Under the pieces are notes generated by a model. It had not been told where the DNA came from and did no database searches. It worked only from the letters and a program-made list of their open reading frames with translations. A stretch of 41,122 nucleotides of DNA from the NCBI GenBank assembly GCA_032718475.1, contig JAUCBJ010000157.1:1-41122 (forward strand). The letters are read 5' to 3'. Each line of letters opens with the position of its first letter. The stretch's first letter is position 1. Source of the DNA: Nemertoderma westbladi (Eukaryota; Xenacoelomorpha; Nemertodermatida; Nemertodermatidae). This document shows, piece after piece, positions 1 to 11,532 of this stretch. The translations under genes were made by a program, and so were the position numbers.

Positions 1-2216
1 CTCGGATCATTATCAGTTCTATAGGGAATATCATTAATAACAGGTCTATAATCACCCTTAATAGGGTTTGCTATAGGAGTTTCAACTTCACTAGCAGTAT
101 AGATGCGTGTAGGCTCCACACCTTGCGCATGTAATACTTCAGACCTAACAGGTTGACACAATGTTACAGGGGGTATTGGTATGCCCCTTTGGATATTGAC
201 TAATTTGTCGCGTTCTAGTGCGATACTTTGCTGCACTTCTTGCAACTCTGCTCTACCTTCCCTCACTGTTCCCTTAAGTTGGTGGACAGTCTCCTGCATC
301 TGTCCCAGCAGGAGATTCATCCCCCGCCGTCCCTCTTCCACCCACTCAACCGCCGAAGCGGGAGTCGCCAACATAGTAGCGGGCTGACGCGGGACGACGG
401 GAGACAAATTATTGATTTCTCTCTCTGCTATCTGGACAGGGGTATTCTCTTGGACTGTTCCACCGGGTACAGGCAGTGTAGTACTATGTAAAGGGAATTT
501 AGAGTTAAGCTCTGGAAGTGCAGGGGTCTCTAGCACAGAAGTGACTTTGGGAACAACAGGCCTAATTATTTCAGGTTCATCGACTATAGTAGGGAGTCTT
601 TTGACCTGGATAAATTGTTCTATGGGTTCTGCACTACCTAAGTCTGTGCTAGTTAGCTGTCTTTTAACAGCTGGGGGCAAATCAGGCAATTTGCGACGGT
701 AAGATGTTTTTCTACGCCTACTTAGATGAGATCTATTTCCTCCGCCTTCAGGATCGGTGGTCTCGCCTTCCTCCGAGGATGTGTATCCCTGGCGCTTGGG
801 AGTAGATTTTCTCATCATCTGCATTTGATTAGCAGTAAACTGTTTATTTATACTGTCTTGTGTCTCTTGCAGATTTTCCAACTCCAGTTGGGTAGTCTGC
901 TCAGAGGCTCTCCGTTCTGCTTCTGCCACTGCCTTTGCTGCTTTTCTTTCTGCTTCTGCATCTGCCGCCGCTGCCTTTCTTTCTGCTTCTGCATCTGCCG
1001 CCGCTGCCTTTCTTTCTACTTCTGCTTCTGCCATAGCCGCCGCCTTTTGTTCCTCTATCCTTCTTTTCTTTATTTGTTCTTCTCGGACTCTAGTGAGGCG
1101 GAGTTTTTCATCACATTCAGCTTGGTTTGCAGCTAACATTTCGGCATCGATTGAGTCCAACACAAGCTTGGTTCCTTCACTATTAGGGGAAAGTCCAGAC
1201 AGCCGTCTCCTCAACTCTTCGTCTCCTAGGAATCGCTGATAGTCGGACAAATAAATGTCGATAGCGTCTCTAGTTCGCGGTTTCTCGGCGGTCTCTTCGC
1301 TTTCCGCTTGAGAAAGGGTGACATCAGTTGGTTCTTCATAGGTTGATCTCTCAGCCAGCTGGGATTTCCACTGGGCCGTTTCCTGTACTTTGAGATCTAC
1401 CCGATGTAACCAAGTTTTGACAGCAACCTGCAGCGACGTGTCCTGTCTTCTTTTGGAAGTTTCCTCAAAGGCTGAGAGGATTAGTCGAATGCGTAGGGTT
1501 CTTTCGCGTATTTGATATAGCAGCTCTTCCTGCTCTTGAGGTCCTTGAGGTTGTCGAAACAGTTGTTCTTCCAATCGATCCAAGGATCCGAAGAATCCCT
1601 GCACATATCCTGCTGCCGACCTCTTCCAAACAGCTGGATCCATTGTATCTTTAGCCACTCCCATCCTGTGTATATCTTCCCAAGTAGCCTCGGACAGATC
1701 CAACGGAAGTCCGAGTCCGGGAAAGTTCCATTGTGACTCGACAATAGATATCAATTCTTCCCTGGCGTATCCCGCGTAATTATCTTGGGTCGCTCGCTTA
1801 TTCTTCGCCCAGTCGGCTTGATGTTCCTCCACCGCAATGAATATAGTAGTTAGCACTGCAGCAGGAAGAGTAAGAAGGGGGTCCGAGTAGACTGTATCAG
1901 CCATCTGCACTCCATGTTCGGGAGTCAGCTCTACAGTATCCGAACTGCTGGAGCTATCGGGTCGCTGGGAAGTAGGTTCTTGACCAAGATGTTGCTGCGA
2001 TGGGACAACTGCCTCTTGGTTCCGTTTTACCTGTGCCCGAGTGCCTATGATGGACCTATGGTGGACTAGCCTAGGGTCTGATACTACTGGAGGGATGACC
2101 TTTTTTGCAGTAGGAGGTGAGCCGAACTCCTTTCTTATTCGCTCCACACTCCTATCTGAATCACAGATAGTTGTATCGATCAGACTGTCTGACAGGTTTT
2201 GCTGAGTGTCAGACAT
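1..2216 (-). CDS. BEL/Pao-like Gag, N-terminal part (copy A), partial at left edge
   Basis: An open minus-strand frame starts at the ATG complementary to 2214-2216 and, in the codons I checked along its length, runs without a stop to the left edge (about 738 codons). It aligns along its length with copy B (20436 down to about 18230), for example MSDTxQNLSDS at the start and LPDLPPAV further on. The first ~430 residues are a domain I do not recognise, rich in Trp, Arg and Glu, followed by an Ala/Glu/Lys-rich stretch of AEAERKAA-type repeats that should form a coiled coil. Next come a basic linker and a Pro/Val-rich segment. The part that in copy B leads into the DUF1759-type Gag domain and zinc knuckles lies beyond the window. 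At the two places where copy B has TGA, copy A reads CGG (Arg) and AAA (Lys), so this copy is the more intact one. The BEL/Pao assignment is by homology to copy B; the role of the N-terminal extension is unknown. Confidence 0.75.
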   Translation of the reverse strand, partial: MSDTQQNLSDSLIDTTICDSDRSVERIRKEFGSPPTAKKVIPPVVSDPRLVHHRSIIGTRAQVKRNQEAVVPSQQHLGQEPTSQRPDSSSSSDTVELTPEHGVQMADTVYSDPLLTLPAAVLTTIFIAVEEHQADWAKNKRATQDNYAGYAREELISIVESQWNFPGLGLPLDLSEATWEDIHRMGVAKDTMDPAVWKRSAAGYVQGFFGSLDRLEEQLFRQPQGPQEQEELLYQIRERTLRIRLILSAFEETSKRRQDTSLQVAVKTWLHRVDLKVQETAQWKSQLAERSTYEEPTDVTLSQAESEETAEKPRTRDAIDIYLSDYQRFLGDEELRRRLSGLSPNSEGTKLVLDSIDAEMLAANQAECDEKLRLTRVREEQIKKRRIEEQKAAAMAEAEVERKAAAADAEAERKAAAADAEAERKAAKAVAEAERRASEQTTQLELENLQETQDSINKQFTANQMQMMRKSTPKRQGYTSSEEGETTDPEGGGNRSHLSRRRKTSYRRKLPDLPPAVKRQLTSTDLGSAEPIEQFIQVKRLPTIVDEPEIIRPVVPKVTSVLETPALPELNSKFPLHSTTLPVPGGTVQENTPVQIAEREINNLSPVVPRQPATMLATPASAVEWVEEGRRGMNLLLGQMQETVHQLKGTVREGRAELQEVQQSIALERDKLVNIQRGIPIPPVTLCQPVRSEVLHAQGVEPTRIYTASEVETPIANPIKGDYRPVINDIPYRTDNDP

Positions 2217-2349
2217 GTTTAGCTATACAGTTGAATGTCTACTACTATAGTTTCAGTTAAAGCAAGTCTGGTAATTCAGTATGACCGCAAGCCTAGCGAT
2301 TTATTACCGGTACCGTTACTCAGTGTAACGTGATATATATACAATATAT

Positions 2350-2596
2350 TAGAATACCGGTATGCTTATAATATATATAAGTATTATAAACTAGGTTTGT
2401 CACAGAGTACCGGTATATAAATTTAGCACAGATATATATAAATATATAATAGGCCTATCGTGAATACCGGTATACAGCTTACACTTATAGTATATAAGTA
2501 TAATTATGAACTAGAATTAATTACAGAGTACCGGTATGATTTCAGCTCAAATTTATAGAAATAAATATAATAAGCCTATGGTAAGTACCGGTATGT
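2350..2596. repeat. Diverged tandem repeat around TACCGGTA palindrome
   Basis: Five copies of the 8-bp palindrome TACCGGTA start at about 2355, 2408, 2465, 2529 and 2586. They alternate between a gaATACCGGTAT and an agAGTACCGGTAT context, so the underlying period is a dimer of roughly 110-121 bp. The spacers are AT-rich and loosely alike (TATATAAGTAT, GGCCTAT or AGCCTATG before each dimer). The first copy is kept in the copy B flank at 20570. Confidence 0.6.
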
Positions 2597-3521
2597 CAAT
2601 TATTTTTAGAATAATTGAGTTCCTGAATATTTTAGGGTTACTTGGTTACTTTAACTTACTTTATTACCGTTATTTAAGCAGTAGTCCAACTGATATTGAG
2701 ACCTAGTTGTTGTATGGCAGGCCTACTATTTATAAATCGTTTGAGTTGATTTATAATATTTATATACCCGTTTAAATGGGTTTTTGTCAATATTTGAAAT
2801 AAATGTTATTATTTCTGGGGGAGTCACTACACAGAAGCTGAACGCTCTCAGTGAAGTGCTATTTATTTGACACTAAAACTGATAATTCTAATTTACCTAA
2901 GTTACTTAATACTACAAATTACTTACGATACGGGTGAGATTAATTCTCTAATTAAACACAACAAAAATATTACGTACGAAATTTTTAGGGTAATTTTACA
3001 GGAAGTCTACAAACCAGCCTAACAAAGGGTTAGATTTCTGGTTATTACAACGGACAGGGTACTACAGTATTTGAAATAATAAGTAGTAGTAAATATATTG
3101 TACTGTCCAGATAGGAAAATACCACCGCCTGACGACCTATAACCGTATCGCTATAGGTACTACGTTATGTATCACGGATTGTTCCTACCCAGAAGCTAAT
3201 AGAGCTAACGAATGTGCCTATCAACCACTTTACAACACAAATATACTGCCTACACTAATTACTTCGGAAAGCACTGTACACTAAACCCTAAATTAGGTAC
3301 AAGTACCGGTATAACAAATAATCAGTAGTTAAATATACTTGAACAGTTAAAAGAACCACGGCATCTGCTGGAGTGACCGAAGCACAAAGTCACCAGTCTT
3401 GTCCTACGCCAAGCAGCCCGTGTAGTACCGGGGTTAATTTAACTATAACGGTATGTATAACAAGCACAATTACTGTAGGAATAAACTTGGGGACATGAAT
3501 GTTGCGAATAATCGCGTAAAC

Positions 3522-4100
3522 TCTGAATAATAAATATTACGCTACCCGTACAGAATACTCAAACAAAAATACAAACCAAACACTGGCAGACTACTATCAA
3601 GCCTAAACAAACTACAGTATGTGCAGATTCTGAAACTGTTAGTTAGTATGCGTTCTAACACGGTAGTACGACTTATTCTTTAAGAGGGGATTGACCTTAC
3701 AGCATATGGCTGCCCCAACTTACTAACGGCACTTGATCAGACAAACTCTACACACGCAGCAATCCCTTCAGGCCTAAGAATAGCTAGACAACAATCCAGC
3801 CTACAAAATATTTGAGTAATAACTATTACGGTACCTGAACAGACTACACAAACAAACACAGGCCAAAAATGCCGGCAGACCACGATCAAGCCTAAATAAA
3901 CTACAGTATATGCAGATTCTGAAACTGTTAGTTAGTATGCGTTCTAACACGGTAGTACGACTTATTCTTTAAGAGGGGATTGACCTTACAGCATATGGCT
4001 GCCCCAACTTACTAACGGCACTTTATCAGACAAACTCTACACACGCCGTAATCTTTCCAAACCCAACAACAGTCAGACAGCAGCTCAGCCTACAATTATC
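3522..4100. repeat. 289-bp direct repeat, two copies, with a 113-bp identical core
   Basis: Two tandem copies lie 289 bp apart (about 3522-3810 and 3811-4100). The core at 3622-3734 and 3911-4023 is identical over 113 bases. It is followed, after one mismatch, by another 22 identical bases. The ~100 bp before the core are clearly related but only about three-quarters identical by eye. A third, more decayed start may follow near 4100. It lies in the leader region of BEL-like copy A. Confidence 0.75.
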
Positions 4101-4430
4101 TGAACAATCTGAGCAGGGTCACACGCCTTCTGCTCAATATTAGCCTACTAGTAAATAAAACTGACAGAAATAGACCAAAGTAAAATCCCAATAAAAACCA
4201 GGCGTCCCCGATTTAATATCGAGACCTACCGGTATACAATAATCAAAATCGAATAATACTAATGTACTTATACAGCAGTACCGGTTAGGACAGTTGGGCC
4301 TACAGACCTACAGAAGTACCGGTTCTGTCAGTTGGGCCTACGGACCTACAGAAGTACCGGTTCAGGTTTACCGGTCACTACGGTATTTTACAACCTTATT
4401 GCCTACTGCAATAAGATTATAAACTGTTAC

Positions 4431-5185
4431 TGTTCGCGCTTTTGAAGACCTTTAGCAGTTTAACCTGCCAAAATTTATATGTCTTTTAGTTAATTAAAAC
4501 ACCTTTAGCACACGACAATATTTTATGCTAATAAACAAAACATTACCCGAAGTCAGCCCATGCGCGATCATTCACCCGATGGATCTACACCCGGGAGGCT
4601 GAATTCGGCTGCTTAAATTTTATTATTGCAGTGTAAGGTTGCAGTGTAAACTTACTGTATTATTCGATTGATCGTTATTAATTAATCTCTGACAGATATT
4701 ATTGACTTTCGGGAAATATTAACAGTTCCTTTAGGACGTGGCGCTCTATCTATTTAAACAGAACTAGGACTTATACTAAACGCAACGATACTGCTTATGA
4801 TTAAAGTATAAAGCGCATTCTTTAGGAAATGCTTTGTTACCAATCACAATCATGCACACTATTCTGCCGACCGTCAGTAAATTTGATCACACATAAAGAG
4901 AGCAGCAATTGACTCATGTAGGGTCTGCTAAATAACATTAGATTCAATACACACCACATTAATATAAATCGCAATTGTTATATATAGCCCGTCTCTCTAA
5001 CCTGTAGTGTATCAAGAAAATTGGGAATTTGGGGTGATTTATCCGTATTCTCCAAAGAGCAATATTTCCATCAACAAATAGATACAATTAATAACTGACG
5101 GTAAATAACAGTACAAACAATATGATTAATAGTGAGTTAATTAGATCAGATAAGACGATTGAGTTAGATGATTAGTTAGGTAACA
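4431..5185 (-). repeat. Candidate LTR of BEL-like copy A (5' LTR in element orientation)
   Basis: This segment is homologous throughout to 12381-13117, with long shared blocks such as the TTTCGGGAAATATTAACAG region and the AAGCGCATTCTTTAGGA region. Both segments start with TGTTCGCGCTTT and end with TAACA on the plus strand, giving the TG..CA ends expected of an LTR. Copy A's ORF is to the left and would read away from it, so this fits a 5' LTR, while 12381-13117 lies 3' of copy B and fits a 3' LTR. No primer site or target duplication was found, and the ends are inferred from where similarity stops. Confidence 0.45.
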
Positions 5186-5640
5186 GTTTATACTTTCGAT
5201 AATTTAAGCAGTTTTACTAGAGTTCTTCCCAAAAAGAACACAACAACAGAATCATATAAAATCATATGACTACTTAACTATACGAGGATACCAACTCCCT
5301 TATTCCCCGAAGCTCCCGTTCAACACAGAGGATGAGCAGTGAGATAGGAAAATTCAGTTCAGTAGCTCTGGGATAGGTCGAAATCAACGCCCACTCAAAT
5401 TCTATTGGCCGACACGGACAGCAGGGCAGAGGCAACCTCCCTAAACTAGTTGGCCGATTAAACTGAGCCCAGATATCTCCGTACAGCACATCAGCCAATA
5501 AGCTGGTAGCTTGCACTATTTTAGTTATAAATCCCTTTGAGAGTATTCTAGCGACTGGGGGGGAACTGGCCAGCAAAGGCAAACGTATCAGTTATCCCAC
5601 AAAAGCTTTTACAATTTTGGACATCAACTACTGTACTCAA
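5186..5640. other. Unassigned non-coding stretch
   Basis: The stretch is mixed in composition and less AT-rich after 5270. The short minus-strand ORF at 5274-5582 has no recognisable motif and no upstream context. I see no RNA gene, repeat or promoter here. It may contain the upstream, decayed part of the LINE remnant that follows. Confidence 0.4.
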
Positions 5641-5699
5641 TGAAACTTCCTTGAAGTCAATTTGTGTCACGTGGAACCACAAACTTGATCTTAATGTAA

Positions 5700-6106
5700 A
5701 ACCGAGCAGTCCATGCTGGGCTCTAACTGCTGAGGACACCATATCTCTGGATGGCACATTCACAAGAATGCTACGCCGGGTTCATTGTGTCAAGTACAAT
5801 GCACACATCTCCAACCAGACACTATATAACATTGGAGGTGTCTCATTGGTTCCCCCAAGCTTGACACTAGAACCAAATCGCCTCCGCTTTGCAGGACATT
5901 GCTTTCGCCGTGTGGACCAGCCAGTGCATAATCTTGTACTTTGGCAGTCTCATAGAGTGAATAAGCATGGTGGACATCCCATGACTTTCTTGAGACGCAT
6001 CTTAAAGGAACCTGGCCTTGAAGATGCGGATGATCTAGCAAATGTCATGGGTGATAGGGAGTTGTGGCGGGGCAATTTTGTCGATAAGCCGGCACAGCAT
6101 TCTTAA
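5700..6106 (+). pseudogene. LINE ORF2 C-terminal remnant (post-RT region)
   Basis: The plus-strand frame ending in TAA at 6104-6106 encodes a segment typical of the region after reverse transcriptase in RTE/CR1-like non-LTR elements. It shows a DGTFTRMLRRV motif, then RLRFAGHCFRR, then a Gly-His-Pro linker, and ends in an acidic GLEDADDL segment followed by DRELWR. These match the general LINE pattern LDG-TRMLR ... RLRFAGHC-R ... GLED ... DR-WR. Only this tail is present. Upstream bases carry frame-disrupting stops and no RT motifs (no YADD or FADD box), so the copy is 5'-truncated and dead. The first 66-bp satellite unit begins 185 bp after the stop. Confidence 0.7.
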
Positions 6107-6290
6107 AAATGCAGCTGCAACGCAGCATGCCGATCCTAGAGCAGTTCTAGAAAACTCCAGTTGCCATGGTAATGGGAGCTTAACTAAGACATATGACTTT
6201 TAACTAGGTAAACAAATGAACTGATGAGTCAAGTGTGTTTAATTTTACTTAGCTTCGTGGTTGCAGTTCCTTAAGGAAATGCCTTTCTAG
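6107..6290. other. Non-coding spacer (probable LINE 3' tail) before satellite
   Basis: This is short non-coding sequence between the LINE ORF2 stop and the first satellite unit, probably the LINE 3' UTR. There is no poly(A) or short tandem tail, so the 3' end of the LINE may have been replaced by the satellite. Confidence 0.35.
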
Positions 6291-9200
6291 TAATGTGTTC
6301 TATCTTGTAAAAGTGGCCGCTCGCCACTACTGTGGTGTATCAACAACCAGAGAGAATAATGTGTTCTATCTTGTAAAAGTGGCCGCTCGCCACTACTGTG
6401 GTGTATCAACAACCAGAGAGAATAATGTGTTCTATCTTGTAAAAGTGGCCGCTCGCCACTACTGTGGTGTATCAACAACCAGAGAGAATAATGTGTTCTA
6501 TCTTGTAAAAGTGGCCGATCGCCACTACTGTGGTGTATCAACAACCAGAGAGAATAATGTGTTCTATCTTGTAAAAGTGGTCGCTCGCCATTACTGTGGT
6601 GTATCAACAACCAGAGAGAATAATGTGTTCTATCTTGTAAAAGTGGTCGCTCGCCATTACTGTGGTGTATCAACAACCAGAGAGAATAATGTGTTCTATC
6701 TTGTAAAAGTGGCCGCTCGCCACTACTGTGGTGTATCAACAACCAGAGAGAATAATGTGTTCTATCTTGTAAAAGTGGCCGATCGCCACTACTGTGGTGT
6801 ATCAACAACCAGAGAGAATAATGTGTTCTATCTTGTAAAAGTGGCCGCTCGCCACTACTGTGGTGTATCAACAACCAGAGAGAATAATGTGTTCTATCTT
6901 GTAAAAGTGGCCGATCGCCACTACTGTGGTGTATCAACAACCAGAGAGAATAATGTGTTCTATCTTGTAAAAGTGGTCGCTCTCCACTACTGTAGTGTAT
7001 CAACAACCAGAGAGAATAATGTGTTCTATCTTGTAAAAGTGGTCGTTCTCCACTACTAACTGTGGTGTATCAACAACCAGAGAGAATAATGTGTTATTCT
7101 TGTAAAAGTGGCCGCTCTCCACTACTGTGGTGTATCAACAACCAGAGAGAATAATGTGTTCTATCTTGTAAAAGTGGCCGCTCTCCACTACTGTGGTGTA
7201 TCAACAACCAGAGAGAATAATGTGTTCTATCTTGTAAAAGTGGCCGCTCTCCACTACTGTGGTGTATCAACAACCAGAGAGAATAATGTGTTATTCTTGT
7301 AAAAGTGGTCGCTCTCCACTACTAACTGTGGTGTATCAACAACCAGAGAGAATAATGTGTTCTATCTTGTAAAAGTGGTCGCTCTCCACTACTGTAGTGT
7401 ATCAACAACCAGAGAGAATAATGTGTTCTATCTTGTAAAAGTGGCCGCTCTCCACTACTGTGGTGTATCAACAACCAGAGAGAATAATGTGTTATTCTTG
7501 TAAAAGTGGTCGCTCTCCACTACTAACTGTGGTGTATCAACAACCAGAGAGAATAATGTGTTCTATCTTGTAAAAGTGGCCGCTCTCCACTACTGTGGTG
7601 TATCAACAACCAGAGAGAATAATGTGTTATTCTTGTAAAAGTGGTCGCTCTCCACTACTAACTGTGGTGTATCAACAACCAGAGAGAATAATGTGTTCTA
7701 TCTTGTAAAAGTGGCCGCTCTCCACTACTGTGGTGTATCAACAACCAGAGAGAATAATGTGTTCTATCTTGTAAAAGTGGCCGCTCTCCACTACTGTGGT
7801 GTATCAACAACCAGAGAGAATAATGTGTTCTATCTTGTAAAAGTGGTCGCTCTCCACTACTGGGGTGTATCAACAACCAGAGAGAATAATGTGTTCTATC
7901 TTGTAAAAGTGGTCGCTCTCCACTACTGTGGTGTATCAACAACCAGAGAGAATAATGTGTTATTCTTGTAAAAGTGGTCGCTCTCCACTACTAACTGTGG
8001 TGTATCAACAACCAGAGAGAATAATGTGTTCTATCTTGTAAAAGTGGCCGCTCTCCACTACTGTGGTGTATCAACAACCAGAGAGAATAATGTGTTCTAT
8101 CTTGTAAAAGTGGCCGCTCTCCACTGCTGTAGTGTATCAACAACCAGAGAGAATAATGTGTTCTATCTTGTAAAAGTGGCCGATCGCCACTACTGTGGTG
8201 TATCAACAACCAGAGAGAATAATGTGTTCTATCTTGTAAAAGTGGCCGCTCGCCACTACTGTGGTGTATCAACAACCAGAGAGAATAATGTGTTCTATCT
8301 TGTAAAAGTGGCCGCTCTCCACTACTGTGGTGTATCAACAACCAGAGAGAATAATGTGTTCTATCTTGTAAAAGTGGCCGCTCGCCACTACTGTGGTGTA
8401 TCAACAACCAGAGAGAATAATGTGTTCTATCTTGTAAAAGTGGCCGCTCTCCACCACTGTGGTGTATCAACAACCAGAGAGAATAATGTGTTCTATCTTG
8501 TAAAAGTGGCCGCTCTCCACTACTGTGGTGTATCAACAACCAGAGAGAATAATGTGTTCTATCTTGTAAAAGTGGTCGCTCGCCATTACTGTGGTGTATC
8601 AACAACCAGAGAGAATAATGTGTTCTATCTTGTAAAAGTGGTCGCTCTCCACTACTAACTGTGGTGTATCAACAACCAGAGAGAATAATGTGTTCTATCC
8701 TGTAAAAGTGGCCGCTCTCCACTACTGTAGTGTATCAACAACCAGAGAGAATAATGTGTTCTATCTTGTAAAAGTGGCCGCTCTCCACTACTGTAGTGTA
8801 TCAACAACCAGAGAGAATAATGTGTTCTATCTTGTAAAAGTGGCCGCTCTCCACCACTGTGGTGTATCAACAACCAGAGAGAATAATGTGTTCTATCTTG
8901 TAAAAGTGGCCGCTCTCCACTACTGTGGTGTATCAACAACCAGAGAGAATAATGTGTTCTATCTTGTAAAAGTGGCCGCTCTCCACTACTGTAGTGTATC
9001 AACAACCAGAGAGAATAATGTGTTCTATCTTGTAAAAGTGGCCGCTCTCCACTACTGTGGTGTATCAACAACCAGAGAGAATAATGTGTTCTATCTTGTA
9101 AAAGTGGCCGCTCGCCACTACTGTGGTGTATCAACAACCAGAGAGAATAATGTGTTCTATCTTGTAAAAGTGGTCGCTCTCCACTACTGTGGTGTATCAA

Positions 9201-11524
9201 CAACCAGAGAGAATAATGTGTTCTATCTTGTAAAAGTGGCCGCTCTCCACTACTGTGATGTATCAACAACCAGAGAGAATAATGTGTTCTATCTTGTAAA
9301 AGTGGCCGCTCTCCACTACAGTGATGTATCAACAACCAGAGAGAATAATGTGTTCTATCTTGTAAAAGTGGCCGCTCTCCACTACTGTGGTGTATCAACA
9401 ACCAGAGAGAATAATGTGTTCTATCTTGTAAAAGTGGTCGCTCTCCACTACTGTGGTGTATCAACAACCAGAGAGAATAATGTGTTCTATCTTGTAAAAG
9501 TGGCCAATCGCCACTACTGTGGTGTATCAACAACCAGAGAGAATAATGTGTTCTATATTGTAAAAGTGGCCGATCGCCACTACTGTGGTGTATCAACAAC
9601 CAGAGAGAATAATGTGTTCTATATTGTAAAAGTGGCCGATCGCCACTACTGTGGTGTATCAACAACCAGAGAGAATAATGTGTTCTATCTTGTAAAAGTG
9701 GTCGCTCTCCACTACTGTGGTGTATCAACAACCAGAGAGAATAATGTGTTCTATCTTGTAAAAGTGGCCGCTCTCCACTACTAACTGTGGTGTATCAACA
9801 ACCAGAGAGAATAATGTGTTCTATCTTGTAAAAGTGGCCGCTCTCCACTACTGTAGTGTATCAACAACCAGAGAGAATAATGTGTTCTATCTTGTAAAAG
9901 TGGCCGCTCTCCACTACTGTGGTGTATCAACAACCAGAGAGAATAATGTGTTCTATCTTGTAAAAGTGGCCGCTCTCCACTACTGTGGTGTATCAACAAC
10001 CAGAGAGAATAATGTGTTCTATCTTGTAAAAGTGGCCGCTCTCCACTACTAACTGTGGTGTATCAACAACCAGAGAGAATAATGTGTTCTATCTTGTAAA
10101 AGTGGCCGCTCTCCACTACTGTAGTGTATCAACAACCAGAGAGAATAATGTGTTCTATCTTGTAAAAGTGGCCGCTCTCCACTACTGTGGTGTATCAACA
10201 ACCAGAGAGAATAATGTGTTCTATCTTGTAAAAGTGGCCGCTCTCCACTACTGTAGTGTATCAACAACCAGAGAGAATAATGTGTTCTATCTTGTAAAAG
10301 TGGCCGCTCTCCACTACTGTAGTGTATCAACAACCAGAGAGAATAATGTGTTCTATCTTGTAAAAGTGGCCGCTCTCCACTACTGTAGTGTATCAACAAC
10401 CAGAGAGAATAATGTGTTCTATCTTGTAAAAGTGGTCGCTCTCCACTACTGTGGTGTATCAACAACCAGAGAGAATAATGTGTTCTATCTTGTAAAAGTG
10501 GTCGCTCTCCACTACTGTAGTGTATCAACAACCAGAGAGAATAATGTGTTCTATCTTGTAAAAGTGGTCGCTCTCCACTACTGTGGTGTATCAACAACCA
10601 GAGAGAATAATGTGTTCTATCTTGTAAAAGTGGCCGCTCTCCACTACTGTGGTGTATCAACAACCAGAGAGAATAATGTGTTCTATCTTGTAAAAGTGGC
10701 CGCTCTCCACTACTAACTGTGGTGTATCAACAACCAGAGAGAATAATGTGTTCTATCTTGTAAAAGTGGCCGCTCTCCACTACTGTGGTGTATCAACAAC
10801 CAGAGAGAATAATGTGTTCTATCTTGTAAAAGTGGTCGCTCTCCACTACTGTGGTGTATCAACAACCAGAGAGAATAATGTGTTCTATCTTGTAAAAGTG
10901 GCCGCTCTCCACTACTGTGGTGTATCAACAACCAGAGAGAATAATGTGTTCTATCTTGTAAAAGTGGCCGCTCTCCACTACTGTGGTGTATCAACAACCA
11001 GAGAGAATAATGTGTTCTATCTTGTAAAAGTGGCCGCTCGCCACTACTGTGGTGTATCAACAACCAGAGAGAATAATGTGTTCTATCTTGTAAAAGTGGC
11101 CGCTCTCCACTACTGTGGTGTATCAACAACCAGAGAGAATAATGTGTTCTATCTTGTAAAAGTGGCCGCTCTCCACTACTGTGGTGTATCAACAACCAGA
11201 GAGAATAATGTGTTCTATCTTGTAAAAGTGGCCGCTCGCCACTACTGTGGTGTATCAACAACCAGAGAGAATAATGTGTTCTATCTTGTAAAAGTGGCTG
11301 CTCTCCACTACTAACTGTGGTGTATCAACAACCAGAGAGAATAATGTGTTCTATCTTGTAAAAGTGGCCGATCTCCACTACTGTGGTGTATCAACAACCA
11401 GAGAGAATAATGTGTTCTATCTTGTAAAAGTGGCCGCTCTCCACTACTAACTGTGGTGTATCAACAACCAGAGAGAATAATGTGTTCTATGTTGTAAAAG
11501 TGGCCGCTCTCCACTACTGTGGTG
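6291..11524 (+). repeat. 66-bp satellite array 1 (about 79 units)
   Basis: Head-to-tail units of 66 bp each carry TAATGTGTTCTATCTTG, a small hairpin region (AGTGG..CCACT), CACTACTG(T/G)(A/G)GTG, GTATCAACAACC and AGAGAGAA. Variants differ mainly at four places: gCTCGCC, gATCGCC or gCTCTCC in the hairpin; GGCC or GGTC before it; and TGTGGTG or TGTAGTG after it. A 70-bp unit with an AACT insertion occurs at intervals (near 7057, 7320, 7520, 7660, 7990, 8656, 9782, 10050, 10714, 11313 and 11447), and some units carry TTATTCTTG instead of TTCTATCTTG. The period is 22 codons, so one frame on each strand stays open for many units; this gives ORFs up to 364 codons that I do not treat as genes. Confidence 0.97.
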
Positions 11525-11532
11525 GTAATGGT

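Larger units (their letters stand above)
2217..4430. other. AT-rich 5' flank/leader of BEL-like copy A
   Basis: There is no ORF of note in this stretch. The first ~175 bases match the flank of copy B (20437-20597), which shows they belong to the element. The rest contains repeated TACCGGTA palindromes (about 2355-2593, again at 3305 and 4220-4375) and a 289-bp direct repeat, both listed separately. In element orientation this is the untranslated leader between a candidate 5' LTR and the Gag start, and at over 2 kb it is long. No tRNA-complementary primer site starting with TGG was found next to 4431, so the element boundary is not fixed. Confidence 0.5.

Noticed and set aside
5651-6106. 151-codon plus-strand ORF as an independent host gene
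   Set aside because: Its C-terminal two-thirds match the post-RT region of LINE ORF2, and the first ~40 codons have no support.
6215-6260. CTGATGAGTC resembling a hammerhead ribozyme core
   Set aside because: No GAAAC follows after a stem II, and no flanking stems I and III can be drawn. Chance match.
6291-11524. CRISPR-like array of regularly spaced repeats
   Set aside because: The whole unit is repeated with no unique spacers, and the context is eukaryotic.
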